DNA from: JBOFCS01 sp051646185
Lineage (GTDB): Bacteria > Actinomycetota > Actinomycetes > Mycobacteriales > Mycobacteriaceae
Direction: 5' to 3'
Length of the DNA stretch: 5,141 nucleotides
Assembly (NCBI GenBank): GCA_051646185.1
Contig: JBOFCS010000096.1
Location: forward strand, 1 to 5,141
Made by a program: the position numbers and the translations under genes. Positions 1 to 5,141 of the stretch are shown here, piece by piece (the first letter of the stretch is position 1; each line of letters opens with the position of its first letter). Below the pieces are notes generated by a model. That model was not told where the DNA came from, searched no databases, and was given only the letters and a program-made list of their open reading frames with translations.

Positions 1-47
1 GTGGATACCGGCTTGCAATAGACCCGGTAGAGTTCCGTTCAGAATAA
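1..47 (+). CDS. 3' end of an upstream gene, possibly HemD/winged-helix regulator fusion (partial)
   Basis: The frame whose codons begin at base 3 is open from the window edge to a TAA at 45-47 and encodes GYRLAIDPVEFRSE. The GYRLA piece matches the final wing strand that ends OmpR/PhoB-type winged-helix domains (usual pattern GxGYRL near the C-terminus). In actinobacteria a uroporphyrinogen-III synthase fused to such a domain is often encoded just before a CbiX-like chelatase (for example Rv0260c beside Rv0259c), which agrees with the next gene here. The stop lies 17 bases before the chelatase start, so the two are probably co-transcribed. Only 14 residues are visible. The other two frames also reach stops nearby (TAG 19-21, TGA 62-64), so the assignment rests on the short motif and on context. 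Confidence 0.5.
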   Translation, partial: GYRLAIDPVEFRSE

Positions 48-53
48 TGACGT

Positions 54-58
54 GGGAG
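54..58 (+). promoter_or_regulatory. Ribosome binding site of the CbiX-like gene
   Basis: GGGAG lies six bases before the GTG at 65-67. This is a good Shine-Dalgarno match at normal spacing and supports the GTG as the true start. No ATG lies in this frame near the start. Confidence 0.7.
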
Positions 59-64
59 CGCTGA

Positions 65-745
65 GTGGAGAACCAAGATGGTCCACAATTGATTCTTGTT
101 GCCCATGGCACAAGGTCACCCCAGGGGGTAACGATGCTCAGTGAACTTACTGAGCGAGTAAGTGGTGTTATTGGTCCGGTACAGACGGCATTTGTTGATG
201 TCCTCACTCCGGGGGTTTGCGAGGTGTTGGATAGAACTAGGCCAGCAATTGTTGTTCCTGCTTTTTTGGCTTCTGGGTATCATGTGCAGGTAGATATTCC
301 CCATGAAATTTCTGTGAGTGGTCATGTGGAAGTACGGGTTTCGTCCGCCCTTGGGCCTGATCCCGTTTTGGCTGAGGTGATGCTTGTCCGATTGATTGAA
401 GCTGGATGGGTGCCGGGGGATACCGTGATCATGGCTGCTGCTGGTTCCTCAGATATGCAGGCGCTTAAAGATGTTCAACAATCGGCGGGGATGTTAGAAA
501 CACTCATTGAGCAACAGGTTTATGTTGGTTATCTGGCTACGGCTTCTCCTACTGTTGAGGCAGTTGTCGAGGGTCTTCGCGTTAAGGGCAAACGAATTTT
601 TATTGCCTCATATTTGTTGGTGCATGGTCTTTTTCATAAGAAATTGTTACTGCTACCGGCAGATGGGGTGGCGGAGCCGCTGGGGGTGCATCAGTTGGTG
701 GTGCAGCTAGTGGTGGATAGGTTTGCTGCTAGCCGGGTAATGTAG
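65..745 (+). CDS. CbiX/SirB-type sirohydrochlorin chelatase family protein
   Basis: The 226-residue product is a cytoplasmic protein of the CbiX family, whose members insert Fe(II) or Co(II) into sirohydrochlorin to make siroheme or a cobalamin precursor. It is built as two CbiX repeats. The first (about residues 8-110) has the strand-loop LILVAHGTR with H14 and the PAFLASGYHV segment with H73; these are the two histidines expected to bind the metal in this family. The second (about 120-220) has AAAGSSD at 124-130 where the first has AHGTR, so its equivalent histidine is missing, followed by SYLLVHGLFHKK (182-193) with H187 and H191. The length fits actinobacterial two-repeat members. The GTG start is supported by GGGAG six bases upstream. 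The gene follows a probable HemD/winged-helix gene, which suggests a siroheme role tied to nitrite or sulfite assimilation. Whether iron or cobalt is used cannot be told. It converges on the alkyltransferase-like gene with a 13-base gap. Confidence 0.88.
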   Translation: MENQDGPQLILVAHGTRSPQGVTMLSELTERVSGVIGPVQTAFVDVLTPGVCEVLDRTRPAIVVPAFLASGYHVQVDIPHEISVSGHVEVRVSSALGPDPVLAEVMLVRLIEAGWVPGDTVIMAAAGSSDMQALKDVQQSAGMLETLIEQQVYVGYLATASPTVEAVVEGLRVKGKRIFIASYLLVHGLFHKKLLLLPADGVAEPLGVHQLVVQLVVDRFAASRVM

Positions 746-758
746 GTGTGTAAAACTC

Positions 759-1055
759 CTAAAAGTGATGCCGAATACTGTCTATGCGAACTCGGCCCTG
801 GTTCAGGCTAATACCTTCTTGGGCAAGTAGATCTAACTGTTTAGTGGCAATATGCGTGGCAGGTTTTCCGGATGATGGAAGCACTCGATGCCAGGGTAAA
901 TCTAGAGAGTCGATGCGTAGTATCCAACCAACTGTACGAGCACTTTTTAGCCCAGCAGCGGCAGCGATATCGCCATAGGTACTTACTTTTCCGGGGGGAA
1001 TGGCAGCAATGAGTTCACGAACTAGTTCAACCTGCTGATCAGAAACTTTGGGCAT
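759..1055 (-). CDS. Alkyltransferase-like protein (ATL), MGMT family without the catalytic cysteine
   Basis: The 98-residue product is the DNA-binding domain of the O6-alkylguanine-DNA alkyltransferase family. The order of motifs is clear: a helix-turn-helix region with STYGDIA (25-31; Y27), then SARTVGWIL (38-46), where R40 matches the arginine finger that flips the damaged base, then PWHRVLPSSGK (54-64). True MGMT/Ogt enzymes have PCHRV here. W55 replaces the alkyl-accepting cysteine, as in ATL proteins such as E. coli YbaZ and fission yeast Atl1, so the protein should bind O6-alkylguanine in DNA but not demethylate it. ATLs are known to pass such lesions to nucleotide excision repair. Length fits the short actinobacterial form (Rv3204 type). 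The start is 19 bases after the hydrolase stop with only a weak GTGAG ribosome site, so it is probably the second gene of that operon. Family assignment is firm; the cellular role is inferred. Confidence 0.93.
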   Translation of the reverse strand: MPKVSDQQVELVRELIAAIPPGKVSTYGDIAAAAGLKSARTVGWILRIDSLDLPWHRVLPSSGKPATHIATKQLDLLAQEGISLNQGRVRIDSIRHHF

Positions 1056-1074
1056 GATTACTCACAAATTATCT

Positions 1075-1908
1075 TTAAATGTAGTCAGCGTGATCAAGGT
1101 AATTGCGCACGATCGACCCTACTAATTGTGGGCAGGCTTGCGGGATCATGTGGTCATTGTCCACCTCGATCACGGTCAGAAAGTCACCTAGTTGTTTGCG
1201 GAGTGCTTCTTCAGCGACGCTGCTGAGGTACGGGGGTTGGGGTTTGAGCGCTCGAACGATAGTTGTTGGGGTATCTGCTGCAGGTAGTACGAGCTCGCGG
1301 GCGAGTTCACTCCAGGTTGCCACGATTGCCGGTATACTTACCCGCCAGCCGTAGCGCCCATTATTTAACGTGATGAGGTGTTCTTTGATTTCTTTATCCA
1401 GTAGTGCTGAAGGAACTTCTCCCCAGGCACCGCTACGTTTGTCTTCGCGAGCTTGCTCTGGGGACGTGTAGTCAGGGTAAGCGATAGTTTGTTCGGCCAA
1501 AGTTAACAGCATGTTTGGGTCTAAAGCGATGGCTGGGTCTAAGAGCACGAGTGCTTTCACAAGGTCTGGCCTGGTGCGTGAAAGGTGGATGGCTAGGGTG
1601 CAGCCATAGGAATGTGCCACAACTATCACAGGTTCAGCGGTGCTGACATTGTTGGCGCTGCTTGTGATGACATCGATAAGGGCATTTACTTGCGCTTCAA
1701 TGCTCCACGGTGGAGTCCACGGCGATTGTCCGTGTCCGAGTAGATCTGGGGCTAAAACGGTCATATCAGGAACTTCAGTAGTGGCCCAGTCTTCCCATCG
1801 AGCACCATGACCTGTGATGCCGTGTAAAGCCAAAATCGTGGGGTGTCTTGTTAGTGGCGGAGGTGGGCCGAAACGGTGAACATAGAGCGGGGTTGGGATG
1901 GCAGGCAT
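1075..1908 (-). CDS. Alpha/beta hydrolase, LipV-like by position
   Basis: The product from the ATG at 1908 has 277 residues and an alpha/beta-hydrolase fold. Visible landmarks are the oxyanion-hole segment LALHGITGHG (26-35), the APDLLGHGQS loop (53-62), the nucleophile elbow AHSYG (98-102) with S100 as nucleophile, a cap region at about 127-195, and DNDHMIP (250-256) with H253 as the likely catalytic histidine. The elbow has alanine where most members have glycine. After the penultimate strand (TTIVRALKP, 215-223) there is no aspartate at the usual acid position, so D124 in LLDPA may serve instead. No signal peptide is seen, so it is probably cytoplasmic. The same frame runs back to 2124, but those 72 codons lie opposite the adnA start; the ATG at 1908 has GGAAG nine bases upstream and begins the recognisable fold. 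The substrate is unknown; esterase or lipase is a family-level guess. Mtb lipV occupies the same place beside adnA. Confidence 0.88.
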   Translation of the reverse strand: MPAIPTPLYVHRFGPPPPLTRHPTILALHGITGHGARWEDWATTEVPDMTVLAPDLLGHGQSPWTPPWSIEAQVNALIDVITSSANNVSTAEPVIVVAHSYGCTLAIHLSRTRPDLVKALVLLDPAIALDPNMLLTLAEQTIAYPDYTSPEQAREDKRSGAWGEVPSALLDKEIKEHLITLNNGRYGWRVSIPAIVATWSELARELVLPAADTPTTIVRALKPQPPYLSSVAEEALRKQLGDFLTVIEVDNDHMIPQACPQLVGSIVRNYLDHADYI

Positions 1909-1917
1909 AGCATGATT

Positions 1918-1922
1918 CTTCC
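1918..1922 (-). promoter_or_regulatory. Ribosome binding site of the hydrolase gene
   Basis: On the minus strand GGAAG ends nine bases before the ATG at 1906-1908. This site selects the 277-residue form of the hydrolase over the longer reading that would run back to 2124 into the adnA coding region. Confidence 0.6.
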
Positions 1923-1947
1923 ATTGGTAGGGAGCTGAGCTGCTTAC

Positions 1948-1957
1948 TGGTAATATG
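1948..1957 (+). promoter_or_regulatory. Possible extended -10 promoter of adnA
   Basis: TGGTAATATG in the divergent intergenic region fits the corynebacterial extended -10 pattern (TGnTAnnnT, hexamer TAATAT at 1951-1956). The hexamer 17 bases upstream, TAGGGA at 1928-1933, matches TTGACA at only three of six positions, so any promoter would depend on the extended -10. Transcription would start near 1963, leaving a leader of about 23 bases before the GTG at 1986. No comparable element was found on the minus strand for the hydrolase operon. Confidence 0.4.
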
Positions 1958-1985
1958 TGCTGTCGGTGGTTCATGATCTGATGGT

Positions 1986-4900
1986 GTGGTGACAGATCGG
2001 TTGCATGGTGAGCAGAGCGCGGTTGAGGGTGAGCAACCAGGACCGTTACCAGGGGTGGGTGCAGGGGCACAGGCCAGGTTGGTTTATCGGGAGCCTGAGC
2101 CGCTTGCAGAACGTTCGTGGCCACAGTCGGTCAGTGAGGTGCTCAATCGGAAGCGGGTGCCGGTGGGCTGGGAGCCGATTCAAGTATTAGGCGGGCCTGG
2201 CACTGGTAAAACTTCATTACTGATTGATACGGTGGTTTCACATATCACCTCTGGGGTCGATCCAGAATCGGTTTTGGTTCTGACCCCATCAAAGCGAGCC
2301 GCCAGTGATATCCGTACAGAGATTACTTCGCGTCTTCTTGGGACTCGGACAAGGGCCACTCGTGAGCCCTTAGTGCGGACTCTGCATTCCTATGCTTTTG
2401 CAGTGCTTCGGTTGCAGGCTGCGCAAAGTGGTAATCCGCCACCGAGGTTGATGACTAGCTCTGAGCAAGATGCGGTGTTACGTGAATTACTACGTGGCAA
2501 TATTGAAGATGCTATTGGTGGTAGGTCTATATGGCCTAAACATTTGCAATCTGCATTGCCCATGGCTGGTTTTGCTAGTGCACTTAGAGATTTGATATTA
2601 CGTTGCGCTGAAAGAGGGTTAGGTCCTGAGGATATTATTTCTTTGGGCCGCAAATATTCTCGTCCAGAGTGGGTTGCTGCTGGAAAAGTGGCGGTGCAGT
2701 ATGAGCAAGTTATGCTGCTGCGTGGGGCGGTGGGGATGGAGGCCCCTCAAGCTACGGCCCCAGCGTTAAATGCAGCTGAATTGGTGAGTGCGGCAGTCAC
2801 CGCTTTTATGGGTGATCCTGAAGTGTTGCAGGCGCAGCGTAGCAGGGTACGTTACCTGCTTGTAGACGATGCGCAACATTTAGATCCCCAAGCAGCGCAA
2901 CTTATTAGGCTACTCGGCACTGGCGCAGAACTGACGGTGATTGCTGGAGATCCAGATCAAGCAGTCTTCGGCTTCCGGGGCGCAGATTCGAGTTTTTTAT
3001 TAGACTTAGCCGATGTTGAGTCACCCCAACGCATTGTTCTTGACGTAACCCAACGCAACGCGCAGCAGATCACTGATCTTGCTGCGCGAATATCAGCGCG
3101 AATACCGGGCAGTGCTCCGGGGCGGGGCCCCCGAGCTAGTGAAAAAGCAGGTGATGGGCTGGCTGAGGTACGCATTCTATCGAGTGCTTCAAAAGAAGCG
3201 GCGGTCATTGCCGATGTTTTTCGGCGGTCCCATCTTGCAGAAGGTGTGCCATGGTCACAGATGGCGGTCATCGCCCGCTCAGTGCCACATATGATTATCG
3301 CTTTACGAAGAGCTTTTCATGCTGCCGGGGTGCCATTGTTAACGGTGGCAACCGAATTGCCGCTAGCCCGTCAGCAGGTAGTTTCTGGACTGTTGCTAGT
3401 GTTGCGAGCGCTTAGTGCAGAGTTTAGTAATGAGGATGCTATTGCTTTGATATGCAGTCCAATTGGAGGTGCTGATCCTGCAAAACTTCGCCGTTTGCGT
3501 AGAGGCATCCGTAGGGTAGAACGGACATCGGGAGGTGATCGGGATTCAGCCCTGATATTACGGTTGTTGCTTACCTCTGACCTGGAGGATGAGGCACACA
3601 GGGTCCTTGGCGGGCTTACCGAGGTGGAAGCAGAGCCTTTGCAGCGGGTGTTGAATGTTATGGATAAGGTTCGCACACCTGTGAACGGCGGCAGAGGTAT
3701 CGAGGAAGTGCTTTGGGCGGCATGGCAGACTACTGGTCTGCAGCGGCGGTTGATGGCCGCTTCAGCTCGCGGCGGTTCGATAGGGGCTCAGGCGGATCGG
3801 GATCTGGATGCGGTGATTGCTCTTTTTGATGCAGCTGCTAATTATGTGGATCGCTTGCCCGCCGCCCCCTTGTCAGGTTTTGTTGAGTATGTTGAAGAAC
3901 AAGAAATTCCTGCTGAATCTCGACTGAAAAATCAGATTAGTGTGGACGCAGTCACAGTTTTGAGTGCCCACTCTGCTGTGGGACGTGAGTGGGAAGTAGT
4001 TGCAGTCTGTGGTGTGCAAGAAGGGCTATGGCCAGGCCTGCGTTCCCGTGGATCACTATTGGGTACTGAAGATTTGGTCGATATTATTGATGGAACAGCA
4101 GTTTCTTCAGGAAATGAAACATTACAGCTTTCCCGGACAGCGCCACTGTTAGCTCAGGAGCGGAGCCTGTTTTTAGTTGCTTGTACTAGAGCGAAAACAA
4201 GGCTATTGGTCACGGCGGTTAGTTCCCTTGTGAGCGATAACGAGCAGGTGCCTTCACGTTTTTTAGAGGAGTTAGTTGGTGAGGTGCAGTTAGAAGTAGG
4301 ACATGAACCGTTGCAAGCTGAACGTGTCACAACGAGGGTACTTGCGCTTCCGGCGCTAGTCGCCGAGTTACGGTCCGTTGTGTGCTCAGATCAGGAAGAC
4401 GAAGACAAAAAGTTAAGGGCTACTTACCAATTAGCTCGCCTAGCGCATGCTGGTGTTCCCGGAGCTCATCCAGATTCTTGGTATGGTGTTGCAGAAGTGA
4501 GCACAACAAAATCGCTGTGGCAACCTCAGGATGGTGCAGTAGTAGTTTCTCCCTCGACAGTAGATCAATTGCATCAGTGCGCGTTACGTTGGTTTCTTGA
4601 GCGTCATGGTGGGAAAAATTCTGATAGCACACATGCTTTGACGGGAACAGTTATTCACACACTTGTACAAGCAGCAGCTGGGAACATCACCGAGGCTCAA
4701 GCGCAAACAGCTCTTGAGCAGATTTGGCCAGCTCTTGATTTTGGTGCCCGATGGTTTGCAATAAAAGAGTTAGTTCGAGCTGAGACTATGCTTGTAAACT
4801 TCACTCAATGGCTAGCCAATTCTCGTAATGAGCTTACTGAGATTGGTGTTGAGGTTCCCATTGATATCGTTCTTACCAGCGAACATGAGAGCATGCCCCA

Positions 4901-5141
4901 GGTGCGTATTAGAGGACGAATAGACCGACTAGAAAAAGATATACAAGGTCGTCCAGTTGTTGTCGATATAAAAACAGCACGGACACCAGTAAGTAAAGAA
5001 GCAGCTGAGAACCATGCACAACTGGCTACCTATCAGGTTGCCTTAACCCTGGGAGGAGTTGCCGGGGTTCCGGCAGGTGAATCTGGGGGAGGACGGCTTG
5101 TTTTTGTAGCAAAGTCGCATAATAAAGAGGGTTCTGCGCAG
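1986..5141 (+). CDS. adnA: AdnA, helicase-nuclease subunit of the AdnAB double-strand-break resection complex (3' end cut by the window)
   Basis: The frame is open from the stop at 1974-1976 to the last base, giving 1052 residues from the GTG at 1986. The N-terminal part is a UvrD-like superfamily 1A motor: Walker A GGPGTGKT (69-76, K75), motif Ia LTPSKRA (99-105), a TLHSYAF segment (H134), Walker B VDDAQHLDP (D294, D295), motif III GDPDQAVFGFRGA (321-333), motif IV TQRNA (R357), motif V SAHSAVGREW (660-669) and motif VI ACTRAK (732-737, R735). The C-terminal part is a RecB-like nuclease: C865 in QCALRWF, GTVIH (H891), GRIDR (D980), VDIKT (D994, K996) and QLATYQ (Q1012, Y1016), all the expected catalytic residues. 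In mycobacteria AdnA is the lagging motor and AdnB the leading one, moving 3' to 5'. Judging from mycobacterial AdnA, some tens of residues are missing. The start is uncertain: GTG 1986, GTG 1989, TTG 2001, GTG 2055 and TTG 2079 are all in frame before the conserved region. Confidence 0.92.
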   Translation, partial: MVTDRLHGEQSAVEGEQPGPLPGVGAGAQARLVYREPEPLAERSWPQSVSEVLNRKRVPVGWEPIQVLGGPGTGKTSLLIDTVVSHITSGVDPESVLVLTPSKRAASDIRTEITSRLLGTRTRATREPLVRTLHSYAFAVLRLQAAQSGNPPPRLMTSSEQDAVLRELLRGNIEDAIGGRSIWPKHLQSALPMAGFASALRDLILRCAERGLGPEDIISLGRKYSRPEWVAAGKVAVQYEQVMLLRGAVGMEAPQATAPALNAAELVSAAVTAFMGDPEVLQAQRSRVRYLLVDDAQHLDPQAAQLIRLLGTGAELTVIAGDPDQAVFGFRGADSSFLLDLADVESPQRIVLDVTQRNAQQITDLAARISARIPGSAPGRGPRASEKAGDGLAEVRILSSASKEAAVIADVFRRSHLAEGVPWSQMAVIARSVPHMIIALRRAFHAAGVPLLTVATELPLARQQVVSGLLLVLRALSAEFSNEDAIALICSPIGGADPAKLRRLRRGIRRVERTSGGDRDSALILRLLLTSDLEDEAHRVLGGLTEVEAEPLQRVLNVMDKVRTPVNGGRGIEEVLWAAWQTTGLQRRLMAASARGGSIGAQADRDLDAVIALFDAAANYVDRLPAAPLSGFVEYVEEQEIPAESRLKNQISVDAVTVLSAHSAVGREWEVVAVCGVQEGLWPGLRSRGSLLGTEDLVDIIDGTAVSSGNETLQLSRTAPLLAQERSLFLVACTRAKTRLLVTAVSSLVSDNEQVPSRFLEELVGEVQLEVGHEPLQAERVTTRVLALPALVAELRSVVCSDQEDEDKKLRATYQLARLAHAGVPGAHPDSWYGVAEVSTTKSLWQPQDGAVVVSPSTVDQLHQCALRWFLERHGGKNSDSTHALTGTVIHTLVQAAAGNITEAQAQTALEQIWPALDFGARWFAIKELVRAETMLVNFTQWLANSRNELTEIGVEVPIDIVLTSEHESMPQVRIRGRIDRLEKDIQGRPVVVDIKTARTPVSKEAAENHAQLATYQVALTLGGVAGVPAGESGGGRLVFVAKSHNKEGSAQ
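1988..1992 (+). promoter_or_regulatory. Possible ribosome binding site for a TTG start of adnA at 2001
   Basis: GGTGA ends eight bases before the TTG at 2001-2003 and matches the GGTGA part of the usual Shine-Dalgarno sequence. It is the best-spaced site among the candidate adnA starts. The GTG at 1986 has only TGATC at 1974-1978, seven bases upstream. If this site is used, the protein is five codons shorter than annotated. Confidence 0.3.

Noticed and set aside
1911..1977. Two copies of CATGAT (1911-1916 and 1972-1977) as a possible operator
   Set aside because: Six bases is too short to mean much, and there is no conserved extension around either copy.
1909..1985. SOS (LexA) box between hydrolase and adnA
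   Set aside because: Looked for because adnA is a repair gene; nothing resembling TCGAAC-N4-GTTCGA is present.
1909..2124. N-terminal extension of the hydrolase by 72 residues, starting at 2124
   Set aside because: It lies opposite the adnA start and the intergenic promoter region, shows no fold of its own, and the ATG at 1908 has a good ribosome site right before the recognisable hydrolase domain.
2005..2190. Plus-strand 61-codon reading frame starting with ATG
   Set aside because: It overlaps the adnA N-terminus in another frame, and its product has no recognisable motif. The adnA frame runs uninterrupted through it, so there is no frameshift.
2390..3676. Minus-strand reading frames of 87-104 codons at 2390-2653, 2957-3271 and 3371-3676
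   Set aside because: All lie antisense to conserved adnA motor motifs and look like shadows of its codon use.
4382..4632. Overlapping 70-72 codon frames on both strands
   Set aside because: Both fall inside the adnA nuclease region, which reads through with family motifs on either side.

Overview
The window reads as ordinary chromosomal DNA from an actinobacterium of the Mycobacteriales/Corynebacteriales, most likely a Corynebacterium with fairly low GC for that group (about half GC by eye). The main support is gene content. A divergent pair of units, alpha/beta hydrolase plus alkyltransferase-like protein on one side and an AdnA-type helicase-nuclease on the other, matches the order I know from Mycobacterium tuberculosis (Rv3204, lipV/Rv3203, adnA/Rv3202c, adnB/Rv3201c). 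GTG starts are also used. The species cannot be fixed from the sequence alone.

Layout. Bases 1-47 hold the last codons of an upstream plus-strand gene whose C-terminus looks like the end of a winged-helix domain, possibly the HemD/winged-helix fusion protein often found next to CbiX in actinobacteria. Bases 65-745 (+) encode a two-repeat CbiX/SirB-type sirohydrochlorin chelatase-like protein. It ends only 13 bases from the 3' end of a converging minus-strand pair: an alkyltransferase-like protein (759-1055) and, upstream of it, an alpha/beta hydrolase (1075-1908). A short intergenic stretch (about 1909-1985) then separates the hydrolase from a long plus-strand reading frame that starts near 1986 and is still open at the last base. 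This is AdnA, with a UvrD-like motor and a RecB-like nuclease. Its last codons and the expected partner adnB lie beyond the window.

How the genes fit together. The left part is tetrapyrrole metabolism (siroheme/cobalamin precursor metal insertion). The right part is DNA maintenance: AdnA is one subunit of the AdnAB complex that unwinds and resects double-strand breaks, and the alkyltransferase-like protein recognises O6-alkylguanine without repairing it. The hydrolase between them has no evident link to DNA repair, but its position is conserved. The window has no gene-free stretch over 300 bases. I saw no RNA gene, mobile element, CRISPR array or large repeat. I found no previously undescribed system; the points worth a second look are residue changes in known families and uncertain starts.
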